DNA of 64,000 nucleotides, from positions 65,038,849 to 65,102,848 of the forward strand of contig CM056383.1 in NCBI GenBank assembly GCA_029718625.1, written 5' to 3'. Both the position numbers and the translations under genes were made by a program. Position 1 is the stretch's first letter, and the number at the start of each line of letters is the position of its first letter. This document shows positions 1 to 10,645 of this stretch, piece by piece. The notes under the pieces were generated by a model. The model had not been told where the DNA came from and searched no databases. It worked only from the letters and a program-made list of their open reading frames with translations. This stretch comes from Synaphobranchus kaupii (taxonomy: Eukaryota > Chordata > Actinopteri > Anguilliformes > Synaphobranchidae).

Positions 1-292
1 GCGTATACTGAAAAATTATTCATCCATGTTTCCAAAAAAAAAAAAAAAAGCCTAATATTAGGTGAAAAACACATGAGGCACTGACAAATCTGACTTTCTT
101 GTGTGTGAAAAATGATAGCTGTAGATTTTTGCAAAATGTGGTTTATGGTGTTGACATAATTAAGATAGTACACTATATTTCTGGCTCAAGCACAAGTCTA
201 GAGATCTACTTGATGCATGTAGCTATCACATAGCAATGGCCATCATTTTAAATAAAAAAAAACATCAGGACATTGCCCTCACCCATTATTTC
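1..292 (-). other. Probable start of the pcdh9 3' UTR
   Basis: This follows the TAA stop of the protocadherin exon on the minus strand. It is AT-rich with a run of A on the plus strand at 35-49. No AATAAA or ATTAAA (seen as TTTATT or TTTAAT on the plus strand) was found, so the transcript end probably lies beyond the left edge. Assignment to the UTR is inferred from position alone. Confidence 0.55.
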
Positions 293-657
293 TTAAAGCT
301 GGTGTTCCTTTGGACTGTCCATCCTTGATGCATGTTTATATGATTTCAGGCTTGCCAGTGGAATGTCTGTCATGTGACCAGCGTTGTTGAAATGTCCTTC
401 AGCACCCGCAAACTGCTGTTTGTCCCCAAACTGGTTCCGGGAGCCGTCATTATCCCAGGTCCTCGGCAGAGTGCCCCCAGTCAGTAGTTTTTCTTTGGCC
501 CATTCCTTGTGACTGTCAAAGTTGGAAATGGGTGAATTGGAGGGATAAGTTCCTTGACTTGGTGGCATCCAGCAGTTGTCTGAATGGCCCAGCACTAGAC
601 ATTCTTGTGTGCACATCTCTGTGGCTTCAACTAGGCCTCTGGGTCCAAGAGGACCGT
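293..657 (-). CDS. pcdh9: Terminal coding exon of a delta-protocadherin, probably protocadherin-9 (partial CDS)
   Basis: Minus-strand exon encoding about 120 residues, the C-terminal end of a protocadherin cytoplasmic tail. It opens in phase 2 directly after a strong acceptor (a T-rich tract ending ctccag, positions 658 to about 684 read in reverse). The residues run [14 protein letters not shown], then [17 protein letters not shown], a conserved cytoplasmic motif of delta-protocadherins. The tail continues through [20 protein letters not shown] to a terminal SPKEHQL and a TAA stop at 293-295. From family memory these residues match the long isoform of PCDH9, a homophilic neuronal adhesion molecule of the plasma membrane; this exon is entirely intracellular. 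The annotated start is a splice acceptor, so the ATG at 616 is internal. The reading frame is intact. Another delta-1 protocadherin (7 or 11) is less likely because of the different C-terminal residues I recall. The a/b teleost paralogue is not decidable. No cadherin-domain exon occurs in the window. Confidence 0.82.
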
Positions 658-684
658 CTGGAGATCAAGAACAAAAACAACAAT
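658..684 (-). promoter_or_regulatory. 3' splice acceptor and polypyrimidine tract of the pcdh9 last exon
   Basis: Read on the minus strand, a T-rich tract (tgttgtttttgttcttgat) leads to ctccag immediately before the coding exon. The AG corresponds to plus-strand ct at 658-659. The reading frame is open across the junction and gives family-like residues ([13 protein letters not shown]) between the acceptor and the first methionine, which supports the site. Confidence 0.75.
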
Positions 685-834
685 GCATTAATGATAGAGT
701 GCTTTCATATGATTCCTCACATTTAGAGGTAATTCACACTGAAATGTAGGAAATCATACAGTTGGACATTATTTGGCATTTGTCATAAAAATATGGCCAA
801 ATAATGATTTTACAAAAAGGATAACAAGATTGTA

Positions 835-2018
835 CAAAGCCCAATTCCAGAAATCACTCTGCTGCCAGATATGCAGTAGATATGGATGGCTCACTTTAAT
901 GGTTGTTTCTCCTGACTCATTTTCCTATTGAAGTCTATGGAAAAATAAGTCAGGAGAAACAACCCTTTAAATGATCCATCCATATCTATTGCATATCTGG
1001 TAGCAGAGTGATGGTTTGAGGCTTGTTTGATACCTCAGACCCTTGACTTGCAGTCATTTAGCCAACCATGTGTTCCATACTATTCCCGTGTAATTTACAT
1101 CTTAATCTAGTCCCACCCCCCAATTCCCATAGATTCATTCAAATGCAGAGAGGTTATTGTTTCACTTGTAAGAGTACCTGCAAATAAGATATTTTTTTAT
1201 ACAGAGTCATCACCTGTTTACCATGTTCCAAACAGGTGTTTTTTTTTTTTTTTTAAACTTGCCCGTCCCAACTTTTTTGGAACGTGTTGCAGGCATCAAA
1301 TTCGGAATTAGCGTATATTTACAAAAATCAATAAAGCTAATAAGGTAAAACATGAAATATATTTTGTTTCTACTGTTTTCAATTAAATATACACTGCCTG
1401 GCCAAAAAAAAGTCGCCGTTGCACCCGTCATGCATAGTGCCCACTGTACAAGCCTCTGGAAGCAGTGTTATGATCTGGGGTTGCTTCGATTGGTCAGGTC
1501 TAGGCTCAGCAATGTTATGCAGCAATAAAATGAAGTCAGCTGAGTACCTGAATGTACTGAATGACCAGGTTATCCCATCAATGGGCATATTCCAGGACGA
1601 CAATGCCAAGATTCATTGGGCTCAAATTGTGAAAGAGTGGTTCGGGGAGCATGTGGAATCATTTTCACACATGAATTGGCCACCAGAGTCCTGACCTTAA
1701 CCCCATTGAAAGTCTTTGGGATGTGTTGGTGAAGACTTTACGGAGTGGTTTGACTCTCCCGTCATCAATACAAGATCTTGGGCAAAAATGACTGCAACTC
1801 TGGACGGAAGTAAATGTTGTGACGTTGCATAAGGTTGACGAAACAATGCCACAACGAATGCGCGCCGTAATCAAAGCTAAAGGCGGTCCAACAAAATATT
1901 AGAATGTGCAACTTTTTTTTGGCCAGGCAGTGTATGTAAAAGAGAATTTACAAATCACTGCTTTCTGCTTTTATGTGCATTTTACACACTGTCCCAACTT
2001 TCTTGGAATTGGGGTTTG
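835..2018. mobile_element. Composite non-autonomous Tc1-like element, TA-flanked, with a nested insertion
   Basis: TA at 833-834 precedes CAAAGCCCAATTCCA, and the right end reads TTGGAATTGGGGTTTG followed by TA (2019-2020), so the ends are inverted copies. The left part (about 850-1205) is the palindromic core repeat found elsewhere in this window, centred near 935. The part from about 1206 has the sequence cacctgtttaccatgttcc and then cgtcccaacttttttggaa, shared with 49014-49256. A second Tc1 is nested at 1392-1932. The right terminal sequence resembles a very common teleost DNA-transposon end. No transposase belongs to the outer element itself. Confidence 0.65.
1392..1932 (+). pseudogene. 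Internally deleted Tc1-like transposon with decayed transposase
   Basis: TA (1390-1391) precedes cactgcctggccaaaaaaaa, and the right end is its inverse, ttttttttggccaggcagtg, followed by TA (1933-1934). The 541-bp copy has lost the DNA-binding half and the first catalytic Asp. The surviving frame begins near 1419 and gives [15 protein letters not shown] and [11 protein letters not shown], which holds the second catalytic Asp. A one-base deletion near 1685 shifts the frame. The next frame reads LNPIESLWDVL (third catalytic residue E) and ends AVIKAKGGPTKY. It cannot encode a working enzyme but keeps both ends, so it could in principle be moved in trans. It sits inside the older element at 835-2018. 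Confidence 0.85.
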
Positions 2019-2020
2019 TA

Positions 2021-4249
2021 CTACATACAAGTCATACTACTTGCTTATTGTGTAACTTGGATGTGCTTTTTGTGCAATGTGTCCATTTATAACATTTTAT
2101 AATAATTTATAAAATGCAGTATATTTTAAATACATTGTGAAGATAATTTTGATATATTTACAATATACTGCAGTATATTCTTTTTCAATAAGGGGTACTT
2201 GTTTCAGATGTCACCCTATTGAAGTGTGTGGACACCAGGCCTGAATGACCTTAATTCTCTATTCAGGGGTGGTAAGAGTAGACTCGGAAGAGTATGACCG
2301 GGGAGAGGATTGACATTATCATGCAGTACAGCAGAGGACTGTGGTTCTTCTCTGGAGAGAAAGAGCAAAGCTTTGTATAGTCTCGCAGGGAGAACTAGAT
2401 CTTGCCACAAAGCAGACTGGCTGAGGTAACGCTCAAATTTCAGAGCCTGAGGACTCCGGTTCAAAGACTCAGTGACCAACCTATGAATAAGCCAACCCAT
2501 TTAAAAAAGCTGCAGCTCCCTGCTCTGCGCAACACCTGCTCTGTACGAATGTGTCGCCATACTGTAAGGTAGTGACATCTTCTCCATCCACAATTCATTT
2601 TCAATAGAGAGCGGGGTTTAACTATCCCTCGTTCAGTATCATTGTCAAGAACAATCTGAGCAAAGGTGTTGATTAACATTTAAAGGGTTTCTCAAATATC
2701 TGTATTTTATAATCTTATGCACTTTGATGTCTTTGGCTGACTGGTTCTGGACCAGTTGTGCATGAAGTATGTCTGTGATTTTGTACATAGCTTATTATGA
2801 AAGTGTGCACTTCACTGGTGCCTGTAGCCAGCTGTCAGTCTACCGCCAAACAGTAATTGTCTTTCTAATGATATCATCTGTGTACATGGTACTTACACCC
2901 ATATCACCCGGTGACCAGGTACGAGGTCTTCTTCCCTCTCTGCAGGTTTAGCAAACATAGCTGCAAGCACTTCTCTCTAATTGGATACATAGCTTCTGAG
3001 TTCTTCCATGCCTCCAGAGGCAAACCCTCATTTATAACTGCACTAATGGTGCATCACAGCACATCCATTCTGCAAAGCCCGTTATTCATATACATAGATA
3101 TTTTAGCATTTTCAGCAGCTTTGTATGTGAGGGGTGGTTCGTAAACAGAATTTTCATGCGACTTCTAATCTCTTTTATTCCAGTGGCAAAGGGCATATAC
3201 ATACTCTCTCTCACACACATTCCAGTAATTGGCTTAGAATTCCCTTTTATATAAGTTTGTGGTCTGTAAATGTTTATTTTTGTTTCATAAATCTTCTATG
3301 TGAACACTGTTTCTTGAATGCGTTTTGAATACATAGAATCTGTCCTAATAGAGCCTATGAAAGAACTCCATACATCTTGCAGGAATATTAAATCAAGGTA
3401 TTATTTGGATATTATAGTATATTTTGGTCAATATGGGAGGGTTAATACTAGCGTGTGCATCCTTTGGAACATGTGGAGCTTACAGTGTCCATTTTAAGTT
3501 CCCGCCATCATACATACATGACATGTCAGAGAAAGTTGAGTCACATGACTGAGCCCCATTTGAAGTTGGTGTCATCATCAGCACCAATCAAGAAGGCAGG
3601 CGAAAGGTACCCTAGCAACCAGAGGGGGGTGGGGAATATACCTCTCTCTGAACCCCTGTCTCCGTCATTTATGCTACAGCCAACTATATGCATCAACTCC
3701 AGGACCTCTGGCCACAGTAATCACTACCATGATCGGGATTTTATTCTTGGCACTTAAACCTACCATTGCCAGCCTTTTGGCTGGAATCTGGATGCAATGC
3801 AAGATTTGATTTGGAACCCAAATGAGCCCTTTTAAATAATACAGTGTCTCTGCTTGTTGAGATGTGTAATTCTGATTACGGCGTGCACAGATGTATTGCT
3901 GTGACACGTCTATCGGTCTTCTATGACATTTTTGGCAGCTTCAAAGAATGTTGACCTGCTAAATTATGAGCACATTTCTTTCTGAAATGAAACCCCATAT
4001 GGTACAGCAGCATTGAGAAAAGTGCGGTTAAAAAGTGTTTTGCAACATACAGCAGGTCAAGTAAGAGTACTATGGCCCTTTTGCTGTTGCTGTTTTCCCA
4101 ACAGTTTTTTTTTTAAAAATTTTTTACTTTTGTCACACTTAGCATGGTAACATCTTTTTTTTTCCCATGAAATGATTCATTAGCAAAATATTTAATAACC
4201 CCTTCTCTCACGCCACCTTTTGTTATATACTACTGCAAGAATAATATAC
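2021..4249. other. Intronic sequence, nothing firmly recognised
   Basis: AT-rich at 2040-2200, with an imperfect inverted repeat around the motif actgcagtatatt. Two overlapping minus-strand frames (2216-2500 and 2461-2679) are open but resemble no family I know and have no convincing splice context. An inverted gacctgct/agcaggtc pair lies near 3953 and 4050. Confidence 0.4.
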
Positions 4250-4715
4250 AGATAAGTCTCCTGACTTATTTTCAGTTCAATAGGAAAATTTGTCAGGAGA
4301 AAGAACCTTTAAACTGATCCATCCAGGTCTACTGCATATCTGGCAGCAGAGTGATGGTTTGTGGCTCGTTTGATACCTCAGACCATTGATGACTTACAAC
4401 ATATAGAACATATGTTCTATACTGTTCCAGTGTGATTTACAGCTTAATCTAGCCCCCCCTCCATCTTCCATAGAGATCCATGCAGAGAGGTTATAGTATC
4501 GCTTGTAAGAGTACCTGAAAATAAGGTATCAAGAGTCTTTTGATGTTGTTGGGTCACAGACATCAGGAAGTCATGGCAAGCAAAGAATATGCAGCCAAAT
4601 ATGAAATATGATGACTTTATGTTAATTTGTACAATTGCTTTTGGTCCCCTAAAATTGCTACACGGTTCACCCAATATAGATGTAAACACCCTCCGTGCGC
4701 ATTGAAAGATGGACT
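4250..4715 (+). repeat. Foldback core repeat copy with Tc1 transposase C-terminal remnant
   Basis: Starts inside the central hairpin (ctcctgacttattttcag with its partner gtcaggagaaa). It continues through tactgcatatctggcagcagagtgatgg and a ccatagagatcca segment to aagagtcttttgatg. It then enters ttgttgggtcacagacatca, which reads LLGHRHQEVMA, the decayed C-terminus of a Tc1-type transposase. The end (acggttcacccaatatagatg) matches the outer arm of the full element at 37017-38174. The other arm is missing. Confidence 0.75.
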
Positions 4716-7447
4716 CTCGCCACACATATGGACCAAATTCTTATTACACATTTTTGGCAGAAAATTATTTATTTATTTTTTAATCCCTTTGGGAGGCTCA
4801 GCCTCTGTTAGCCTCAATGACGATCCACCATTGCCATACACTATATGCGTGCATGAACCACTGGGTGGATATGAAACTCTTGTGAATGGTGTGTTTGCTA
4901 ATATTAAAGCAACATCTCTAGAGCTGCATGGAAATATACTTGAAACACCCCGTCTTTATTGTTATTTAAATTACATTATATGTATTCTACGTTACATCCA
5001 TTTAGCTTACAATGAAAGAGAAAATATGTGCTAATTAAATCATTTCTAAAACGACATAAATAAATAAAACAAAAGCCACAATGATACTGTGAACATGAGC
5101 ATTGCACACATGCAAGCTATATAATATGAAAAAACTAATATAATCTTTGATGCATATATGGTCAAAGTAAAGAGGTTTAAATAATGCATTGCTCTGAATT
5201 AGGTCATAGGAACCTTTATTTTAGGGATGATTTTAATAACATTAGCTAATGTTGCTAATGCTCTGTTAAAGTATAAAAAAGGCTTCCAAAGGGGAGGACC
5301 CAAAGAGCAAGTATGTTGACAATAAATTGGCTGTTTTGTTTAATTAATAATAACATATATATTCCTAATGCACAATGAAACTAGCTCACTTTCTTGCTGT
5401 TGCAATCTAATTAAGTCAACCGCATTGACAAACAGAACAGTACCTTCAATTTGAAGTCATTCAACAGTAACTGTACAAGGGGACACATAGTTCTCTGTGA
5501 ACATTTGTGTTGACTGCACATCAGACGATGAAGTGGAGAGGAATGTGTATTCCTGAGAGGCAATCTAGTAGAGGTATTTGTTCTCATAAATTGGTCTTGT
5601 GTTCAAGGTAACACATTTCTTCAGCCTGTGAAAAGATGCAAATTTGCCTCTTCCATTTGACCAACACTGGTAGTTCACTTTGATCTGCAACCAGCTTCTA
5701 ACCAGAAATATAGCTATTTTACTAATGCTGGTGGGGCAGATGTGAGTCCTTCTGTCCTTTCAAAAAGTTGTTTCTGGAATTTTTGCAGCTTCGCATTTGG
5801 CGCATGGTAACGTAGGCTATGCACGTTTTCGTTCACTTAAGGCTATGTCGTAGGATGATAGCTGAATGTAGCTGGTAATTAAACCGATCCCTTCCTTAGT
5901 GGATGCAGTTTTTCACTTTGCTAGAACACACTCAGAATTAGTAACCGGTGATGATGGCTACATAACGAGAGGGAGCGAGCGAGCGAGAGAGAACGAGAGA
6001 GGCATCGTCTCTGCGTTTATCCTTCGCGTCTGTAGGCCTAATCTGTCCCATGGGCAGGAGATACGAGTCCATAATCTAGAGCTAAGAGTGGAGTGAACAG
6101 TTCTTAAGAAAGCATTAAGAGGAATTGTCCAAAGTTCATATGGGGTACAGAAGTGGGAGTGACGTACTGTACCCAGTCCTATTGGTCAATGTAGTCTTTT
6201 GGATTTTCCGTGAATGTGACGCATGTTGGTTCCGAAAATGGGCGGGCGCTACACTGCTTACCTATATTTGTTGCCCATATTAGAGTGGCTTTCATAATTA
6301 GCATTAGGCTACTGCATTTTGGATAATTTGTTGTAAGCTGATGGACAGTATGATGAACATAGCAACAGATTTTAAAATGTTCAAGTGTGCTTTGTTTCAA
6401 CAAAAGGTTGTGACACAGGCTTTATGTGTTTTACAGCCCTTGCCACTTTAACAATTTGTATAATTTTGCAGGACTTGGAATTAGTACTAGTAATTACCAA
6501 CTAGTAGTTTATACCTATTACTCTTCAAGAATACTTTGTTTCAGGACACATTCACAATACTTTACACAATGTCATTTAAAAACCATTTCCCATGCCAAGA
6601 TTAGACCGGAGAGTCTTTTGTTTGACAACCTGGGCAAATTTATCCCCAAACACTCAGGTGTAAGCTCGTCCTCTGGGAAGTTGGTGACTACTTTGGATGG
6701 CTTCTATTCCTTGTCATTAAGTTGTTATACTCACCCAGTTAAAGTGTTCCTTGAGTTGCTCTCCTCTGAGAGGATCTGCCTAATAACATGGGCCATTTGT
6801 TTCCTCCCTCTAAGCCAGTGGGGCATGACTCCTCTTCCCGCATCACAAATGGAATCAATTCAGCCTGCTGAACTTGGGCTGCATTAGCATTCAGTGTGTG
6901 TGCGCGCGTGTGTGTGTATGTCTGTGCGTATGAAAAGAGAATTCAACTCTACAGAGCAGAAAGGCTCCAGATTGCTCTGCAATTGTTGATTTTTTTGTAG
7001 GCAGAATTTTCTAGAGGCGGGGCCTGTGGGTCAGCCGGACGGGAATGCAACTTATACAACGTATGAATCCGACAAATAAATTGCATATCAATTCCAGATT
7101 GTTTGCCTGAATGTCTTGATTTGGTGCTAAAATATACCAGGGATGAATTTATTCATTGTATATTTAAATAATGTGTATTTTAACCCCTTCGTGCTGACCC
7201 CAGAGTGGCAATGGCGCCGGCGCTGTGAGATTGCTCAACTCAGAGATTCATTGTTCCTGCAACCAAACTATGAGTGGAAACAACAAACTCTATGTTCTAG
7301 CTTTATTAGCACACGATTTGTGATAACTCTGCCACTATTGTCGCGTAGTTAGTCCATTTAACAACAACCCCCCAGTCTCACTTGCAACTATACCTTCCCA
7401 TGCGTGACACAGTGGACAATAGCATTATCATTGAGTTCATAAATATA
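4716..7447. other. Intronic sequence with simple repeats only
   Basis: Contains a purine-rich gagcgagcgagcgagagaga stretch at about 5972-6001 and a GT/GC alternating stretch at about 6893-6929. The open frames here (for example 6426-6887 plus) have no recognisable domain. I see no gene. Confidence 0.4.
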
Positions 7448-7493
7448 CACTACTCACAAAAAGTTAGGGATATTTGGCTTTCGGGTGAAATTT
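7448..7493 (+). repeat. Left terminal inverted repeat of the intact Tc1-like element
   Basis: About 46 bp beginning cactactcacaaaaagtta, inverse of 8924-8969 with one mismatch (t versus c near position 28). Preceded by the TA target duplication. Confidence 0.93.
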
Positions 7494-7651
7494 ATGGAAA
7501 ATGTAAGTTCACGCTACAGTGATATTATACGTATCATGAAAGTAGGGCATTTAAGTAGAAGCATGCAATGGTGATTTCCTCATCTCAAACAATTTATTGA
7601 AACAAAAGCCAACAACAGTGGTGGGTATACCACAACAAAAATGTCAATGTC

Positions 7652-8671
7652 TCAATAACTTGTCATGTGCCCTTGAGCATCAATTACAGCTTGACAACGA
7701 CGTCTCATGCTGTTCACAAGTCGACTTATTGTCTGCTGAGGCATGGCATCCCACTCTTCTTGAAGGGCGGCCCTCAGGTCATTGAGGTTCTGGGGTACAG
7801 AGTTACGAGCCTCTACACGGTGAGTCAGCTGATCCCATAGGTTTTCTATGGGATTCAGGTCTGGAGAAAGTGCAGGCCACTCCATTTGAGGTACCCCGGT
7901 CTCCAGCAGCCTTTCCCTAATGATGCGACCTCGATGAGCTGGAGCATTGTCGTCCATGAAGATGAAATTAGGCCTGTGTTGTTCATGCAGGGGCACAATG
8001 ACTGGATTAATGATGTTATTCAGGTAGTATGGGCTTGTCACTGTACCATTCACAAAGTGTAGGGCAGTTCTGTATTGACTAGACACACCTGCCCACACTG
8101 TAACACCGCCACCACCAAAGGGTCGTCTGGTGACAACAGTGGCTGATGCATAGCGCTCTCCTTGACATCGTTGGCGGCCATCATTTCTGCTCAACGTGAA
8201 TCGACTTTCATCAGAGAACAGCACTGAGGCCCACTGGTCCCTCATCCAGCGTAAATGCTCCCTGGCCCATGCAAGACGATGACGCCTGTGCCTGGTGGTG
8301 TGGTCAGGTACCCTTGCAGGTCGTCTAGCACGCAGACCACGCTGATGTAAACGGTTTCGAATTGTCTGACGTGACACTTGGGTGCCTCTCACCTCCCTTA
8401 AATGTGCCTGGAGTTGAGTGGCATTCATCATCCGGTTCCGCAGGGCACTGTTCACAATGAAGCGGTCATCAGTGTGGGATGTGGCCAAAGGACGTCCACT
8501 TCTATGCCTTTCTGTGACTCTTCCAGTCTCTCTGTATCTCTGTTGCAACCTGCTGATGACACTCTGTGACACTCTAAGCTCAGTGGCCACTTCCCTCTGA
8601 GAACATCCTGTTTGAAGCCTCGCAATGGCGAGGTACTGTTGATCAATTGTTAGGTGTCGTCTTGGTCTCAT
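7652..8671 (-). CDS. Tc1/mariner-type DD34E transposase
   Basis: Cut-and-paste transposase that would bind the flanking inverted repeats in the nucleus and integrate at TA. I start at the ATG giving MRPRRHL (339 aa, the usual Tc1 length); the frame is open upstream to an ATG at 8755, but that extra 28-residue lead is atypical. Residues 1 to about 120 form a paired-type double helix-turn-helix (CSQREVATELRVSQSVISRL, then VSRQTIRNRLHQRGLRARRP) with a GRPL linker near 59-62. A basic stretch near 115-133 could act as a nuclear signal. The catalytic triad is D154 (LFSDES), D241 (FMDDNAPAH) and E276 (DLNPIENLWD), with 34 residues between the last two. The glycine-rich box is GGGGVTVWAG. No stop or frameshift is visible, so the enzyme may be functional. 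Confidence 0.93.
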   Translation of the reverse strand: MRPRRHLTIDQQYLAIARLQTGCSQREVATELRVSQSVISRLQQRYRETGRVTERHRSGRPLATSHTDDRFIVNSALRNRMMNATQLQAHLREVRGTQVSRQTIRNRLHQRGLRARRPARVPDHTTRHRRHRLAWAREHLRWMRDQWASVLFSDESRFTLSRNDGRQRCQGERYASATVVTRRPFGGGGVTVWAGVSSQYRTALHFVNGTVTSPYYLNNIINPVIVPLHEQHRPNFIFMDDNAPAHRGRIIRERLLETGVPQMEWPALSPDLNPIENLWDQLTHRVEARNSVPQNLNDLRAALQEEWDAMPQQTISRLVNSMRRRCQAVIDAQGHMTSY

Positions 8672-8923
8672 GATGTCAAAATGTGAACAGCATGATGAAG
8701 AGGACTGTTTAAATACCAATTCTAATTGAACCAGGAAATTTATTGGTCGATTCATGGATCAAACACCTGTTGTGAATTTTGCCGTTCAGCTCCTTGTTAG
8801 AGAACAGCAAGTTGTGCAAAAAGTACTGAAACATTGAATAGTTGGACATGTGCATTCAAAAGTTTAGAGAAGGTCAAATTAATTTCACCTGTAAAGGTTA
8901 TAGTTCATTTTAGGTTCATCCTG

Positions 8924-8969
8924 AAATTTCACCCGAAAGCCGAATATCCCTAACTTTTTGTGAGTAGTG
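8924..8969 (-). repeat. Right terminal inverted repeat of the intact Tc1-like element
   Basis: Ends taactttttgtgagtagtg and is followed by TA at 8970-8971. It is the inverse of the left end. Confidence 0.93.
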
Positions 8970-8988
8970 TATATATATATATATATAT

Positions 8989-9175
8989 TCCTTTTATTTG
9001 TTTCAGATTTTTCCCCTTTTTCTCCCAACTTGATATCCAAGTGAACCCTATGTAATTCAATTCTCCACCACCGGCAGGACCGGGGATCGAACCCCCGATC
9101 TTCGGGGCGCAACTGCACAGACTGAAAGCGCTGCAAAAAAAAAAAGAGCTTTTACCGCTGCACCACCGCCGTGCT
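8989..9175 (-). mobile_element. tRNA-derived SINE, reverse orientation
   Basis: Read on the minus strand, the 5' end is gcacggcggtggtgcagcgg with a pol III A box (tggtgcagcgg at 9155-9165), followed by a B box ggttcgatccc at 9083-9093. An 11-base homopolymer (A on plus) sits between the boxes and looks like a later expansion. The 3' part runs into a T-rich body and an AT repeat (8970-8988) shared with the end of the Tc1 element. No folded cloverleaf is expected, so it is a SINE and not a tRNA gene. Confidence 0.65.
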
Positions 9176-9321
9176 AATAAATATATTTTTTTACCACCGA
9201 AAATTGTTATTCTGTCATAGGAACAAGATAAACCCAACAATAGCTTGTTCGTATGCCAAAAAAGAAGTGAAAAGCCCTGCTCACTCAAATGCAAAATGAA
9301 CACCTGAAATTATTGTGAAAT

Positions 9322-9545
9322 AATTATACCATGTCATTCTACTATCAATATCTGAATATGAAATAAATAGCCAATCCTACCATTGGTTTCACGCATAGAG
9401 ATGTCCCTTTCAAATTCAGTCGTCATTTATGGTCTGGGACAATCTGGGAAATACACACTATTATAATGCTATTACACTATCTGAAACGTTTAGCATAATA
9501 TGCCCCACACTCTGCAAACCTGTCTCATTCATTCCAGTTTATTCT
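9322..9545 (+). repeat. Dispersed repeat B, copy 1
   Basis: About 220 bp homologous to the reverse complement of 63383-63612. Shared blocks include ctgaatatgaaataaat, catagagatgtccctttcaa and aacctgtctcat followed by cattccagtt. The family is unrecognised. Confidence 0.7.
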
Positions 9546-10394
9546 GGTTTCATTGGCGACTCTCTTATCCAATATAGGACATTATGTCCTTTGCAACGGT
9601 GTTTGTCTTATTGAATGTTTTGAACAATAAATTACAGCTGAGCATAACAGCATTTCTAGTGTTATTAGTTTAATTTTACGCAAACAATTTAGAATGTACA
9701 TTCGCCTCGCCGGGGCGTAATAGTTGTTTCCTGTTATTTTCGCAAGTTTACTAACTCATCAGCAAGGCAAGAGAAAATCCTGGATTTTGAGAGTGGTCAG
9801 AAGATACCAAAGTTACCAAGATACCATAGCATTGCTTTTCAAAGCCACACACACACACAACTTACAAATACAACTACTTACAGAAATAGATTTTATGGTA
9901 CTACTTACAAAATACATGTTATGGTTCTCCTTCCAGGTATCGATTGAACTTTCAAGGTGGCTTATTCTGAGGACAGTCCGAACTGATGCAATTGTGCCAA
10001 CCGATTGTCACAATTGTCCCCTAATAAGAAAATGGCACCTTGCAACCCAAGAGACCTTGCACCCGAAGAGACCCAGCCCTATATGTTGTTCAGGCATATT
10101 CGGTCAAAATCATTTCCATGTAATGATTGTGATGGACTGTGAATATAGCAGCAGTAACCCACTCCCTGTAGAATAAGAGTCCACCCCAATAACTCACAGT
10201 AATGGGGCTCGTAAGGAGTCTTGAGGAGAGTTACATTTTGGGGGCGACATGCGGAATTGTATGGGATGAATTAGAGACCGTGCAGCAGTGACATGAAAAT
10301 TAATTTCACAGATTACGTTTGAGTGAAGATGCTTTGAGCTCAGTGCAGAGAAATTGGCCCTTATTTTCAGCTAAAAGTCTGGTGATGTGCTAAA
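9546..10394. other. Intronic sequence, nothing recognised
   Basis: A plus-strand frame at 9724-10176 (150 codons) is open but has no recognisable domain and includes a CA-repeat-encoded stretch. I regard it as chance. Confidence 0.35.
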
Positions 10395-10590
10395 ACAGTG
10401 GCGGCTGGTGGGTTTGGAAACAGGGGGAGGATGGAAGTATAGTCATGAAGAAAGTACGTAGGGTTGTGGGAGGGGGGGCATGGAGGGGTGTCCCCCCCCC
10501 CACCCAAAAGATGGGGGTCTTTATTTGCAAAAATCACCCCTAAAATAACCCATAAACATTGATAAAAATGAGACCATACAATTCCAATTA
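10395..10590. repeat. Possible DNA-transposon fragment (cagtggcggctggtgg type)
   Basis: Starts cagtggcggctggtggg, a sequence I associate with a common fish repeat end, and includes runs of G and C (10471-10504). The other end was not found, so boundaries are approximate. Confidence 0.3.
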
Positions 10591-10591
10591 G

Positions 10592-10645
10592 ACTCTTGAT
10601 ATCTTATTTTCTGGCACTCCTACAAGCGATACTATAATCTAAATA
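10592..10645 (-). repeat. Short fragment of the foldback core repeat
   Basis: The block agactcttgatatcttattt followed by tctggcactcctacaagcga matches the left arm of the foldback element at 37017-38174 and the copy at 62938-63382. No flanking ends are preserved. Confidence 0.6.

Larger units (their letters stand above)
7448..8969 (-). mobile_element. Structurally intact Tc1-like (DD34E) transposon
   Basis: TA dinucleotides at 7446-7447 and 8970-8971 flank a 1522-bp element. The terminal inverted repeats start cactactcacaaaaagtta and continue for about 46 bp, with a single difference between the two ends. The interior holds one uninterrupted transposase frame on the minus strand. Near-identical ends plus an open frame indicate a recent insertion. 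The element lies immediately left of a short AT repeat and a SINE. Confidence 0.95.

Noticed and set aside
293..657. Assignment to pcdh18 because of the shared GHSDxCWMP motif
   Set aside because: The C-terminal residues I recall for PCDH18, 10, 17 and 19 differ, and the lack of nearby exons fits the large-intron pcdh9 gene better.
2216..2679. Two overlapping minus-strand frames that could be an upstream protocadherin exon
   Set aside because: Translated residues show no acidic delta-protocadherin motif and the frames are interrupted; a pyrimidine-rich acceptor-like site alone is not enough.
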